DNA of 64,000 nt from positions 186,001-250,000 of the forward strand of contig JAHLKI010000028.1 of the NCBI GenBank assembly GCA_025602905.1, in the 5' to 3' direction. Below the pieces are notes generated by a model. It was given only the letters and a program-made list of their open reading frames with translations. It searched no databases and was not told the DNA's origin. The stretch is from Phlyctochytrium arcticum. Its lineage: Eukaryota > Chytridiomycota > Chytridiomycetes > Chytridiales > Chytridiaceae. This document shows positions 10,938-21,450 of this stretch, piece by piece. The stretch's first letter is position 1. Each line of letters begins with the position of its first letter. A program made the position numbers and the translations under genes.

Positions 10938-11246
10938 ACAGCCTTTGAAATATTCCACACGCATATTGTAGCTTTGTATATATAGTACATACGATTATTT
11001 TTGTAAAAGATAGGAATAGATACATACTTCATGACGCTGGACGCCGCTTTGTATATATACGGATTTCCTCAATCAGTTTAAAAGGTGAAGACCAGAACCA
11101 GATCAAAATCCAGTTCACTGTTCGTGTACGCGTAGAGCTCGCTGGCTACGCGCAACGCGTTGAGGCATTTTTTGGGACTAGAAACTACGGGAGCAGAAAC
11201 GAACGGTCGGCATATGGAAGTGAAGAAAAATCCGAACAAACTCAAC
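10938..11246. repeat. Duplicated 3' flank, copy 1
   Basis: The 3' untranslated region and the following DNA of secreted-protein gene 1 match the 3' flank of gene 2 (12893-13173), including two 'tttgtatatat' blocks, 'cttcatgacgctggacg' and an 'acgcgtag/acgcgtaa' segment. In copy 2 the same DNA is the real SEC1 promoter; here it precedes a dead SEC1 first exon. Confidence 0.85.
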
Positions 11247-11300
11247 ATGTCGTCTATACAAGAGTTGATCAAGAAACGTTTCTCTATTTGCGACATGGTT
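11247..11300 (+). pseudogene. SEC1 exon-1 remnant
   Basis: ATG at 11247 starts 'MSSIQELIKKR', one residue different from the true SEC1 first exon at 13174 (MSSIKELIKKR). The real gene's donor 'gtagga' is replaced by 'gtttct' and no second SEC1 exon follows. It was carried along when the secreted-protein gene and the adjacent SEC1 5' end were duplicated in tandem. Confidence 0.85.
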
Positions 11301-11368
11301 TGTCCTTGTCCACAACAAAAAGATCATATACCCTGTGAATAATATCCAGGTAGAAATGCGATGAACTC

Positions 11369-11730
11369 CTACCTTCCAATGGCTGTAAACGCACCTGTGT
11401 CCCGAAATACTGCTTCATCACTTCTTTGCAGTTGACTGTATCCCGGATATATCAATGTTTGCACCGTATGGAAGCTGAGTGACGGCAGGATTAAGGTTAA
11501 CGACATAGACGGACTGCTTTTTGCTGTGAATGTGAGAATTGATTCGCTATGGACAACCAAGTCCGTTTTTCTCGTTGATCTCCATTTTGTCCTCGGCTAA
11601 CACATACTTACATGTACGTAGTCTTTCCGGAGCTAGCCTTTCCGATGCTAACTGGCTGCTTCCGGTGCTGTTTCTGCAGCAGTTGTTGTTACGAACCTTC
11701 GGTTGACATTGTGGGCTAATATAGTGTTGT
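11369..11730 (-). pseudogene. GPN1/NPA3-type GPN-loop GTPase fragment
   Basis: Read on the minus strand, three pieces line up with the N-terminus of GPN-loop GTPases. First is a Met-Ser-Thr-Glu-Gly start near 11725. Next is 'KQPVSIGKASSGKTTYM' (11680-11620), a P-loop aligned with the family's 'VIGMAGSGKTT'. After a plausible 'ccatag' acceptor comes 'RINSHIHSKKQSVYVVNLNP' and 'GANIDI' (about 11547-11455). Two extra bases in that last codon group ('gatatatcc' for gat-atc-cgg) shift the frame, after which 'DTVNCKEVMKQY' continues in the next frame. Nothing of the GTPase downstream is present. GPN1 helps RNA polymerase II assembly and import; this copy cannot encode it. Confidence 0.8.
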
Positions 11731-11976
11731 TAAATGTGTCAACTTTCTTCACCCACTATATACTTACAAAGAGAGCTCAAGGACAACCATTATCCCCACG
11801 CAGAAGGAGGACTCTATCACCCTCAACATTTCTGACGACCACGATAAGCAGCAGCAAAGCAACGAAAAATTAGCGGATGCCGTCCCCTACATTCCCGAGG
11901 ACCCGAGGGGGGGCTCAAGATAAACTATGATACCAGCGACCATTCGGAGCGAGCACAAACCATTGAGGCAGAATCA
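11731..11976. other. Unassigned segment between gene shards
   Basis: Lies upstream of the GPN1 remnant. On the plus strand, 11779-11920 has a protein-like frame with charged residues and a Gln run, but no start and no recognised family. It could be a further shard. I see no functional gene. Confidence 0.3.
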
Positions 11977-12146
11977 ATTTCGTTGATCGAAACTTGAAAC
12001 GGACGCCCTGAGGTCCATCTCGTGGCGCATGGCTGTGCCTCCGGCAAACTCCGACTATTGCCCGCCGATGCCCGCACAAAGGTAACGTTCGTCGCGCGTT
12101 GAACACTCGGGAAAAAGTCTGGCGAAAAGGTCGGGTTTCAGCGCTT
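11977..12146 (-). repeat. Inverted repeat, arm 2
   Basis: Reverse complement of 9622-9811. The match starts at the 'aatttcgttga' end and runs to the 'gggtttcagcgctt' end, with a few indels (arm 1 has an extra ~10-base insertion at 'gacgagg'). The arm sits immediately upstream of the promoter of secreted-protein gene 2. Confidence 0.8.
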
Positions 12147-12234
12147 CAGCCAACTGAGAGATGGTGGGCGTAAGCGGCTTCGCGAGAGGTACACGTACTG
12201 GACGCGTTACCTTCTCGTATGATGACTTTGAGGA

Positions 12235-12241
12235 TATAAAA
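12235..12241 (+). promoter_or_regulatory. TATA box of secreted-protein gene 2
   Basis: TATAAAA about 94 bases before the ATG at 12335. The flanking bases 'gatgactttgaggatataaa' are identical to the promoter of gene 1. Confidence 0.7.
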
Positions 12242-12334
12242 GGAGGACATCTTCAACTCTTCCCCTCAACCACATCCTCATCCAAACACCCTCATCGCAC
12301 ATAGACTCTTAGACCTATACACTCAAACTCCATC

Positions 12335-12892
12335 ATGCGCTTTACTTCCACCATCATCGCTACCCTCCTCTTTGCAGGCATTGCCTCTTCCGCTCCTGCT
12401 GCTGCTCCTGCGGGATGCCCCGGTGCTCCCGCTCCTGCTCCTGCTCCGAATGCCCCTGCTGCTCCCAAGACTCCTACTGGCTTCAATGCCGCCCTCATCC
12501 CCGCAACCGAAGTAGCTCCCGGTAACCCCGCCTGCCAAGGTGACTCGGTCGGACCCATCAACGGCGTTCGCATTCCCTGCCGCTGCCCGCCCACTGATGC
12601 CGAGCTTGCTGCCACTGTCCAGCAGCAGCACCCCAACATTCCTATGGGCACCGACCTCGACTCTACCCTCCAACGATTTCAGCTCACCTTGGCATCGCTG
12701 CAAACCCTCAAATGTCCCGGAGCAGCGACAAAGCTCGTACCCAAGCTCCAGAAGTTGGGTCAACTGAAGGCCACAGGACAAGCCGTGCCAGACTCGGAGG
12801 TCGCCAATGTCATCAAAGCTACCGGAGATCTCTTCTCCCCCAAACTCGTTGCTGGGGCCGGACCAGGATTCAACGGACAGCAACAGGGTTGA
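12335..12892 (+). CDS. Small secreted Ala/Pro-rich protein, paralogue 2
   Basis: Single exon, 185 residues. The signal peptide MRFTSTIIATLLFAGIASSA is nearly identical to that of gene 1, followed by a much shorter Ala/Pro linker (residues 20-50). The four-cysteine domain keeps 'CQGDSVGP', 'IPCRCPP' and 'LKCPGA'; an additional Cys occurs in the linker ('PAGCPGA'). Identity with gene 1 in the C-terminal domain is very high; the linker differs by an expansion or contraction of APKA-type units. Both genes share promoter and 3' flank, so this is a recent tandem duplication of about 1.1-1.2 kb. Function unknown; likely extracellular or wall-associated. Confidence 0.85.
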   Translation: MRFTSTIIATLLFAGIASSAPAAAPAGCPGAPAPAPAPNAPAAPKTPTGFNAALIPATEVAPGNPACQGDSVGPINGVRIPCRCPPTDAELAATVQQQHPNIPMGTDLDSTLQRFQLTLASLQTLKCPGAATKLVPKLQKLGQLKATGQAVPDSEVANVIKATGDLFSPKLVAGAGPGFNGQQQG

Positions 12893-13173
12893 ACAGCTTT
12901 TGAAACATTCTCAACACATATACTGTAGCTTTGTATATATAGGACATATGATTTGTAAAAGATAGGATAGATACATACTTCATGACGCTGGACGCTGCTT
13001 TGTATATATATGGTTTTTGTGTATCAATTTAAAAAGTGAAGACCAAAATTCAGTTACGCACCGAGTACGCGTACGCGTAAAGCTCGCTGCAACGCGTTGA
13101 CGCATTTTTTTGGGACTAGAAACTTTTGAAACTGTCGGCTTCTTGCCGTGAAGACATATCCAAGCAACTCAAC

Positions 13174-16001
13174 ATGTCGTCTATAAAAGAGTTGATTAAG
13201 AAACGTAGGACATATATCGTGCCATTTGAAAAAGCAGACATCCAAACTCATCATTATTCTATGGTTTCTAGGGCTACTGGTGGACATGGTCCAATCAGTG
13301 CAACCACCAGGCCGATGGAAAATTGTTGTAGTGGATCCCAAATCAATCAAGATTCTCAACACGGCATGTCGAATGCACGATATACTGGAAGAGAATGTCA
13401 CCTGTGCGTGCGTAATTCGTGTGCCTTCATCTCCTGATTCCTGTTTGTTGATTTTTGAGCCCGAAAATGATTTTTAGTGGTGGAGGACTTGACGAGGAAA
13501 CGACAGGCATATCCCAACAAGGAAGCCATCTATTTCATCACGCCAACAGAGTCTAGTGTTGATAGAGTCATTGCGGATTTTGATAAGGGGAATAAGGCGT
13601 ATGCGGCTGTTCATCTCTTCTTTGTGGCAGGTAAGAGTATGGTTCAAGGGACTTCCTGAATCAATCTCTCTTACAAATGTGTTTTATCCTGCCAGCCCTT
13701 CCCGATCATCTGTTTGACAAGATTAAAGCGTCCCCAGCCATCACATATGTGAAAACACTAAAGGAAATGAATGTAGATTTCTTGGGTATGTAAATCACTA
13801 ACCTATGGCTTGTGCTACACACTTGCTCAAGTGGATGAATAGCTTGTGAATCCCAAGTATTTACAATGGAGCAGCCATTATCACTGTACAACCTCTACAA
13901 CCCTCAAAATGCCCCATACATGGCAGCCGAGCTTACCGGTATTGCGCAAAAGGTAAGTTTGGAGCCAAATGCTAAATAAAAAACAGGCCCCGAATGACAA
14001 ATGTATGCTAGATGATATCTGTATTATCAACACTGGGCGATTACCCATACATTCGTTACTACGGCCCTCCCAACTCCAACACCCTGTCCGCCAAACTCGC
14101 CCATCGCATTCAAGAAGAACTTGACGCGTTATGCCGCTTAGACCCCGACTTTCCACCACCAAGCCCGTATAAACGCTCAGTCTTGATTATTGTTGATCGG
14201 TCGTTGGACATGGTTTCGCCGCTTGTTCACGAGTTTACGTATCAAGCTATGATGAACGATCTTTTGGTTTTGGAAGGTGGAAAGTACCTGTAAGTGCAAG
14301 TCATCAGTGGGAATTTGGGATATGCGCCTAATAGTTATCCCATTATAGGTATAAGAGTGAGGGCGGAGTATCGACGGATGCTAACGCTGCAGCTGTGCAA
14401 ACCAACTCGGCTAGCTTGGACGAAAATGATCCCATCTGGGTACGCCTCCCATCTTTTTCAATGGAATGGAAGAGTTGTACTATGTACTAAATCCATCGCA
14501 GATGCTAATCCGACATTGGCACTACGCCGATGCCGTAGAGTACATCCGGAAGACCTTCAACAATTTCTTGACCGACAACAAAGCGGCAGCCACAGCGCTC
14601 AATCAAGAAGGCGGTGAAGCCGGGCTGAAAGGCGTGGATTCACTTAAACATATGAAAGATACCCTAGGATCACTCCCACAGTTCCAAGAAATGAAGGCCA
14701 AGGTACAGTGTCCAATTTTTCGTGAAACTGATCGGTTCGCCTATATTTATTTATAAACAGTTTTCCGTACATATCAACATTTGCCAAGAATGCAAAAGTC
14801 TATTTGAGAAGCGACAGTTGGATATGATTGCTGCGGTGGAGCAAGATTTGGCCACGGGCGAAAATGTCGATGGCCGGACAATTAAGTTTTCCAATGTTAT
14901 GATGGACATGGTACCCGTCTTGGATAGTGACACGATCAGGTATGTTTCCAGTGACCATGTATATTAAATGGAATGAGTCCCATACCTAATTCTCTCTTTT
15001 GTAGTTCTATCGACAAGCTGCGACTTTTGATGTTGTACATCATTACACAAAATGGCATCGAAGACGACGAGCGCCGACGTTTGCTGGGTTATGCAAAGCT
15101 ATCTCTGGAAGACTCACAAGCTATTACCAATTTGAATTTTCTTGGTGTACGGTTGAGCAAGTCCAAGGATAAGAAACAAAACCAGGATGAGCGCGGAAAG
15201 TACGCGTACCATGCTCATCATAAAGCGAGCAAGAAACGAAAGGGCGAAAGCTATGATTTGAGTCGATGGGCGCCCGTCATCAAAAGTGTTCTTCAGGTAT
15301 GCATTTGAATTCGCTCAGGCTCATGAGCAACACAACCTCATTGACAATGATAGGATCAAATTCGTAACCAACTGGACGCAACAATTTTCCCATGGGTGAC
15401 CGAGCCTCCTCCAGAAGATGCCGTGCCCGCTCCGCCTCCGCCTCCACCTACCGGCAAAACACCGCGAGAAAAGGCTCTGTCCTTGATACCCCCTGACCCG
15501 AGTCGACCCAATTCACTCCGCACGACGCGGGCATCCTGGGCGACTGCTCGGAAAAAGCCGGTCGAGGAATCCAACTCCGAAGAATCGCAGCAAAAACAAC
15601 AGCAGCAGCAGCAACAAGCACCCGTATCTGAGCTGCGCAAAAATGGACCTCGCATCATTTTGTTTTCCATTGGAGGCTTGACCTTTTCGGAAATGCGAGC
15701 CACGTATGAAGTGATCCAAGAGACTCAGCGTGATGTCGTGACTGGCACAACCCACATTTACAACGCAACCCAACTTGTCGAGAGTCTAAAGGATTTGGCC
15801 AACCCGGTCCCGACTAGCGAAGTGGCCAAGAGTCTGACTGCATCTGGCGATGTTTACAACACGTCACCGACCGGTAAGCCGGATTTGGATTCTGCGGGCC
15901 GCAGCAGTACTTCGGCGAGTTTGGCGAGAGACGGTAAAGAAGGAAAAGATAAAGAAAAGGGTCTTCGGGGCATGTTTGGGAAAAAGAAGGAGAAGGGATA
16001 A
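13174..16001 (+). CDS. SEC1: Sec1/Munc18-family SNARE regulator
   Basis: Eleven exons: 13174-13204, 13272-13403, 13478-13630, 13696-13785, 13843-13952, 14012-14289, 14349-14439, 14502-14702, 14761-14939, 15005-15296, 15354-16001; 734 residues. All phases agree. Landmarks of SM proteins: 'SVQPPGRWKIVVVD' and 'HDILEENVT' in domain 1, 'FITPTESSVDR', 'ACESQVFTMEQPLSLYNLY', 'LIIVDRSLDMVSPLVHEFTYQ' in domain 3a, 'HWHYADAVEYI', and 'IILFSIGGLTFSEMRATYEV' near the end. It binds syntaxin and assembled SNAREs to allow exocytic fusion at the plasma membrane. The last exon carries a Pro run and a Gln-rich loop (15593-15618) and ends in a Lys-rich tail. The 5' end was duplicated upstream (remnant at 11247). 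It is convergent with RSAD1, with only 67 bases between the stops. Confidence 0.93.
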
Positions 16002-16068
16002 AAGTGGTGTAGCTCTTCTTTCTTGCTGGCAACGTCTCCCCTATGTACATATTTTCATTTCGAATAAA

Positions 16069-18149
16069 TTATTTGAGGATTTGGGCCAATATGCCGTCGA
16101 TGACCGCAAGTCCCTTCTTGGTTGGCCGTACACCGTTCGGATTGTTCGCATCACTACCTGGCAGGTATTCTAAAAGCCCCGACTGAATAAAGATTTGAAC
16201 CATCGTCCAATCCATTACCTAGGAAGTGGTATTAAGGTGTGATCATGTTACTTTCGGCCAAAGTTCTACGTACATTTTCAAGGTCCACATTGATTCCCTG
16301 CTCTTTGAGTTGGTGAAAAGATAAGCCGTCCAAAGTTCTGAGCCGCAACATGATCATTTCCTAGTTTCGTTCATCACTCCTTCCGCACAAACCCAGAATC
16401 CTTATCATCTACAAACTAACTTACTTGAGCAGCTTCCAGCTCGGGTATGGGCACCACCTTTCGCATGCTAGAAACAGTATCAGACACACAACGAATCCGT
16501 CATGAATACTGATTCTTACCCATGACCAATTTCTTCACAGCTTCTCTTCCAGGTTTCAGGATCCAGAATCTTTTTTATACGTTAGCCAGCAATCATTAAG
16601 AAAATACACTGGAGTACGTTACGCGAAATGTTCGAAACCGGCGAGAGTCGGCGTGTCCCCATACTCGCCCATGCGCCCCCGGACCAATTCCTGCAGGGTT
16701 GTGCTTAGTGTACTGGAGATCTCGGTCAAAGGCATATCTCCGTACCGATGTAATCTAATCCATCCCAGTATGAAGAATTATGTTTGCTCCGAAATTCTGG
16801 ATTCCCGTTCTTGGCAAACGACGAAACTTCATACTGCTCATATCCTTCCTCGGCAGTAACCTTTCGCCGAAAGTTAACATTCGCAGGATCGCAGTGAATT
16901 TGAAGCGCGTATACCTGTACTGTGCGCTCGTACAGTTGTCCAGCCAAATCATTATCCGGAAGTGCAACCTGCCCCTTTTCTACATTTTTGAACAATGGGG
17001 TGCCTCTTTCAACTGTGAGATGGTACAAGCTCAAATGTGTCGCGCCCAAAGAGGCAGCCATCTGCTCATCTCAAATGTCAGACCTCCTCATCGTTCCACA
17101 TATTACCTGAAGTCAAATTCTTACGCGTAGCTCTTGTTCCCATTCCTTGACTGATTGGCGTTCTCTTCCCCAAATGAAATCAAATGAAACATTGGAAAAC
17201 AACGATGTTGCTTTTCTGGCAGCCTCGATCGCTTCCAGGACGGAATGGTCACGACCAAAAGCGCGTAATGCAGCATTGTCTAATGCCTGGATATGAAGGG
17301 CTCAAAATCTGACTTCTTTTCGTTGGTAATGTAAAATTATACCTGAATCCCCATTGAAAGACGATTAATGCCTGCTGATCGGAATTCTTCCAACTTGCCC
17401 ACTTCACTAGACTGCGAAGCGTTGCTTAAAAATGGATTACATCGGGATAATGCGCTACGACTACCTACCGTCGGGTTTACTTCAAGCGTGATTTCTACAT
17501 TGGGCTCCAGTGAGGACTCTCTTTCCAGATAATCCACTATGGAGCGAACCATGTCCGGCTATATGCCACGGTGATTCAGAAACTAGATCTCGGCAACCCC
17601 GAACTGTGATTACTCACCCTGGCCAGACTAGGAGTTCCTCCGCCAAAATAGATCGATCGTATTGACTTTGTAACATTACTGCTGGATGATCCCTGAACTT
17701 CCATATGATTGCTTTCCCTCCAACCTGGACTATGTGTTTCAACTGGATACTTTAAAGCATGCTGTAGCTCAGAGAGAAGAGCCATTTCCATTCGATCATG
17801 ATCTTGCCCACTAAATGATGGTCGTAAGTTTACAAAATTGTCGTCGGGACAAACTCAAATGCACCGATAGGCCAACACTACCTTTTCGGAATATGATATT
17901 TGTTGAATGCACAGTACGTACATTTGCTAACACATTACAATTGTGATTAGAACGACTCTTCATGGACTTTTCGGCCAAATGTTACCTTTCGCAGTAAGGC
18001 CAATGCACATATACTGCAAGCGAGTTTGATTTATCAAGAGGCCTTTGGGGAACGGATGAGAGGGGCCTTGTTCCAGGTATTGCACTAAAGCTTTCTCTGG
18101 TCGATAGGTTCAACCACCGAACGACTTTGGGAAGGGTTCCTCTCAGCAT
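16069..18149 (-). CDS. RSAD1/HemW-like radical SAM protein
   Basis: Twelve exons: 18149-17986, 17926-17882, 17810-17618, 17558-17469, 17411-17343, 17286-17125, 17061-16746, 16690-16623, 16569-16520, 16467-16425, 16360-16274, 16218-16069; 478 residues. The radical-SAM cluster motif CX3CX2C ('CESKCTYC') is assembled across the first intron. Then come 'YFGGGTPS', 'EVNPT', 'GINRLSMGIQAL', 'LSLYHLTVERGTPL' and the HemW motif 'HNSSYWDGLDYIGIGPGAHG', followed by the winged-helix-like C-terminus. HemW/RSAD1 proteins bind heme and an iron-sulfur cluster and are proposed heme chaperones in mitochondria. They lack the coproporphyrinogen-oxidase activity of HemN. The N-terminus (MLRGTLPKVVRWLNLSTR) is basic and amphipathic, fitting a mitochondrial presequence. 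An in-frame stop lies upstream of this ATG. Confidence 0.9.
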
Positions 18150-18591
18150 GCGCTCAGGGTCAGGGACCACACGTTCCAGTTGCGTATGGGAGTTTACGAA
18201 CGTCCATCCACGGGTAAGCGCCTTGCTCCACTAGTCGACAGCTTCCAAGGGCAACCAAAGGTGGGTAAAAGTTTCCTCTCGTAAATTTGCGAAAACAGGT
18301 CGGTTTGTTTATACTCGTTTTACCATCATCCATTCAATGATACGAAACGAAACGATATAAGTACATGAGAAATTTTGAGGTGACATAACGAGAAAAAAGG
18401 AGAGTCAATGGGCTAATATGTAAAGAGATGTAAAGAGATCCTATAATATGTAAAGGGAGGGTAAGATAAGCACAAAACGCTCGTAGGGAATGCATCAGAT
18501 ATAATAGCTGGATCTGAGAATGATGTTCAAGAGGATATGGAAGATCAATGGCAGAGTATGGTCACCCATTTTGGAATAGGTCCAGGAAAGT
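18150..18591. other. Intergenic, RSAD1 promoter side
   Basis: Both neighbours are on the minus strand. It contains a short irregular repetition of 'atgtaaagag' around 18418-18450. No ORF or RNA gene is seen; the RSAD1 promoter should be here. Confidence 0.4.
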
Positions 18592-19815
18592 TCACAATCT
18601 GCTGCCAGATTTTGACCAAGGGCCGTCCGGAACTTGGCCACGCTCCCACAGCGAGGTGATGATCCCCGTGTCAGGACCTACACGCAACGCCTGCTTCTTG
18701 GCCCCCGCCAGTTGTGCAAAAACATCACGAGAAGCCGGAACGCCATGAAATTCGTCAATGTGGATCCAGTCATCTACCCGGCTCATCATCTCAGCCCAGG
18801 ATTTGACCATGACTTTCAAGAGGGTTCCCCGTAGTTCCGCAGAACGCAGCTTCATCCATTCAGGGGCGAAAAAGATTTCGGTGCCTGGCAAGAAGCCGGA
18901 AGACTTGGTATTGCCATCGGCGTGCGACATCCCCACGCTCATGGCTTTGACTAAAGACTCTTTTCCATAAAACTTTTGAACGTCCTGAGCTAATTGGCCG
19001 CTACCACTCAGATCAACATAGATGGTCGGCACTTGCGACTGCGTTCCTTCCTTTTTCAGATCATCATAGGTGAGGATCTGGTCGTAAAACCCAAGACGAC
19101 GAACAAAGTCGACGTTGGATTTCGAGGTCAACGCGACAATCTCGTCCAGAGATCCTTCTTGTTGCTTTCGCTTCTGCGCCAACCAGGCAAAGCAAAACCC
19201 AGTTTTACTGCTGGCACTCGAGACCACCACGCGTCTTGCACCATAATACTTTTGAACAGCGAGGTAATCATCGAGAAAGTAGCTGGTCCAGTACAATGGT
19301 CGGAACAGCATCATTTCGCGTTCACGGCGCGGGTCAAAGAACGGATCTTGGGCGCAGATAAAGTACTGATTGTAAACTTTTCGATCATCTGGCAGATGGG
19401 GACGATTGACGTAGAACCACTGCGGAGTCAGTCCTCGGGTTGATACATCCAAAATGGCGAATTGGGACATGGGCAGGTAACCATATATGCGTGCACCGGG
19501 TTGGAGCTTCGCATGGTTCGACGCGACGACGGTTGCGGTTCCCCATACCGGCACAATGCCATATTGAGGAGACCTGATCTCGCCTCCAGTGGTTGTGGTG
19601 GGCTCTGATGTGGGGAAAAAGTCAAAGTACTGGTAGGACTGCCCAAGGAGGCCGTAGGTGACATTGTTGGCCGATAGTCCAAATCGGTCTACGCGGACCA
19701 GGATTTGCTGGTCTTTGTCGAGGGTCGGGTATGGAGTCTCCTTGACGAGAACCTCCGACACATTGCCGGCCTTGACCCAAATCTGTTTGTTGGTGGCGGG
19801 TTGGATGTAAGCCAT
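18592..19815 (-). CDS. DUF2855 family protein (MDR-like fold)
   Basis: Single exon, 407 residues from the first ATG (19815); the frame is open for 60 bases further upstream but without ATG. The N-terminal part has a GroES-like look seen in medium-chain dehydrogenase/reductases ('ILVRVDRFGLSANNVTYGLLG', 'GIVPVWGTATVVAS'). The centre has a Rossmann-like strand-turn ('RRVVVSSASSKTGFCFAWLA'). This is the arrangement of the DUF2855 family, whose reaction is unknown. The classical zinc-alcohol-dehydrogenase metal residues are not visible. A Tc1/mariner element begins only about 146 bases upstream of the ATG, so the native promoter may be displaced or interrupted. Confidence 0.8.
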   Translation of the reverse strand: MAYIQPATNKQIWVKAGNVSEVLVKETPYPTLDKDQQILVRVDRFGLSANNVTYGLLGQSYQYFDFFPTSEPTTTTGGEIRSPQYGIVPVWGTATVVASNHAKLQPGARIYGYLPMSQFAILDVSTRGLTPQWFYVNRPHLPDDRKVYNQYFICAQDPFFDPRREREMMLFRPLYWTSYFLDDYLAVQKYYGARRVVVSSASSKTGFCFAWLAQKRKQQEGSLDEIVALTSKSNVDFVRRLGFYDQILTYDDLKKEGTQSQVPTIYVDLSGSGQLAQDVQKFYGKESLVKAMSVGMSHADGNTKSSGFLPGTEIFFAPEWMKLRSAELRGTLLKVMVKSWAEMMSRVDDWIHIDEFHGVPASRDVFAQLAGAKKQALRVGPDTGIITSLWERGQVPDGPWSKSGSRL

Positions 19816-19960
19816 TTCGTTCGTTTTAATGCTGGGGATCTCTGGAGGAATCCCTGGTCGGGAATCGAGCTCCAACTTGCTGGGCCGAGAATTCAGCCGA
19901 AAGTCGCGCGACTAAGCACCTGGCGCAGCCTGAGAGGTGACTTGCCCCACGCGAGACTCG

Positions 19961-20005
19961 TACTCCTCTGTGCGGGAAAGGTCTGTCCGTTCCACAAGAG
20001 GTGTA
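19961..20005 (+). repeat. Left terminal inverted repeat of the transposon
   Basis: It starts TA-CTCCTCTGTGCGGGAAAG and continues for about 25 further bases that mirror the right end at 21451-21493. Confidence 0.9.
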
Positions 20006-20294
20006 TTTTTTGGTTGATTTCAACCATCAAGCCAAAGTTCCATCCACATGGTTGCCTCCGGTTTCATAATTGCCTCTTAAGGTATAATGTAGTTCATTTA
20101 TCGCGTCAGGCCGTCTATAGGCCGTATAACGCGCGTTCACTTTTTACTTGTTGCCATCTTGAATTGTCCAGTACTTTTTGACGCGCATTTGCTGCCAACA
20201 TCACTACAAAAACATACTTTCAGAGCGCGATCCTCACCTGCACCATGAGTGATTTGGGTGATTTGTTCAGGACCCCATTAGTCTTGCAGATTCG

Positions 20295-21413
20295 ATGACT
20301 GCAGAACCATTCGATGACACGGATGACGTTGTGGAGTTCAATAGAAAGCGGAAAGTGCCGAAGGAAGAAGAGCCGGACTCTGAGAACTACCGGGACACCC
20401 GCAACCAAATGGTCGGAATGTGGCTCGCTGAAGCAAGCAGCGAGCGCATTGCTGAACAATTTGGTTGCAGTGTGCGGACGGTCGCCCGCATTCTCAAGCA
20501 ATACAAGGAAACGGGCTCGGTGATCAAAAAACCCAAATCCGGACGCCCGAAAGAATGGACGGATGACGATGTTGCTCTAATCTACCATGTCATGGTCACG
20601 AACAACAGATCACCTCTGAAAGAAATCCTGCTCATCTTGGAGATGATGGGCAGGAAATTTAGCATGGACATGCTTCGAAACCTCATCACAATGACCGGTT
20701 TGAAGAAGTACGTTGCAGCTAGGAAACCGTTGTTGTCTGAAAAGTCCATTGCCTACAGACATCAATGGACCCAGGACAAGCGTCATTGGGCCAAAGAAGA
20801 CTGGCAGCATGTGATTTTTTCGGACGAGTCCTTCTTTACGTTGTTCGGCACTGCAACAAAGAAAATTTGGCGTGAGCCGGGGGATACCCACAAATACGCC
20901 ATCCAAAATTGCATCCCACGAGTGCAAAAGAACGGTGGAGGGGTCATGGTTTGGAGCTTTATTTGGCATGGGGGAGTTGGGCCACTTGTGATTTGTGATG
21001 GAGCAAGAATCAACTCCGTCTATTACTGCGACAACATCCTCTCTGTTTATCAGACCTGGTTGAAAGACTTTTCCCCATTCGACCGCAGTTGCTTCCTTTT
21101 GCAGGAAGATAACGCTTCTTGCCATGTCAGCAAGGCGACTACTGCATGGAAGAATGATCAGCAAATGCGGCTGCTGCAGCCCAAATGGCCTGCAACTTCT
21201 CCAGATCTTAACCCAATAGAACACTGCTGGAACACTCTGGAGAAAGCAGTTAGGGAGAGACGTCCCCTTCCTTCGGGGAAGGCCGGCCTCATCAAAGCCC
21301 TGCAAGAAGAATGGGCGAAACTATCAGTAGATTACATAGATTATCTCTACGATAGGCAGACTAGAGCTATAAATTCTGTGTGGGAGGCCGAGGGCAAGAC
21401 CACAAGATTTTAA
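20295..21413 (+). CDS. Tc1/mariner transposase
   Basis: 372 residues from ATG, no introns, frameshifts or stops. Residues ~40-100 form a helix-turn-helix DNA-binding region ('AEASSERIAEQFGCSVRTVARIL'), then a basic 'KSGRPKEW' linker. The DDE catalytic triad is visible: Asp in 'IFSDESFF', Asp in 'LLQEDNASCH' and Glu in 'DLNPIEHCW'. By my count 36 residues separate the second Asp from the Glu, which would make it DD36E rather than the DD34E of classical Tc1. The enzyme cuts and pastes the element at TA sites. Confidence 0.92.
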   Translation: MTAEPFDDTDDVVEFNRKRKVPKEEEPDSENYRDTRNQMVGMWLAEASSERIAEQFGCSVRTVARILKQYKETGSVIKKPKSGRPKEWTDDDVALIYHVMVTNNRSPLKEILLILEMMGRKFSMDMLRNLITMTGLKKYVAARKPLLSEKSIAYRHQWTQDKRHWAKEDWQHVIFSDESFFTLFGTATKKIWREPGDTHKYAIQNCIPRVQKNGGGVMVWSFIWHGGVGPLVICDGARINSVYYCDNILSVYQTWLKDFSPFDRSCFLLQEDNASCHVSKATTAWKNDQQMRLLQPKWPATSPDLNPIEHCWNTLEKAVRERRPLPSGKAGLIKALQEEWAKLSVDYIDYLYDRQTRAINSVWEAEGKTTRF

Positions 21414-21450
21414 TTCGAACCACATTTGACATTTGGATTGTTTCTATAGG

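Noticed and set aside
11779..11920. Plus-strand protein-like frame in the shard region
   Set aside because: No start codon, no family recognised, and surrounded by pseudogene pieces; left unassigned.
16653..17130. Plus-strand frames of 60-116 codons
   Set aside because: Opposite to RSAD1 exons 7 and 8, which carry clear radical-SAM/HemW motifs.
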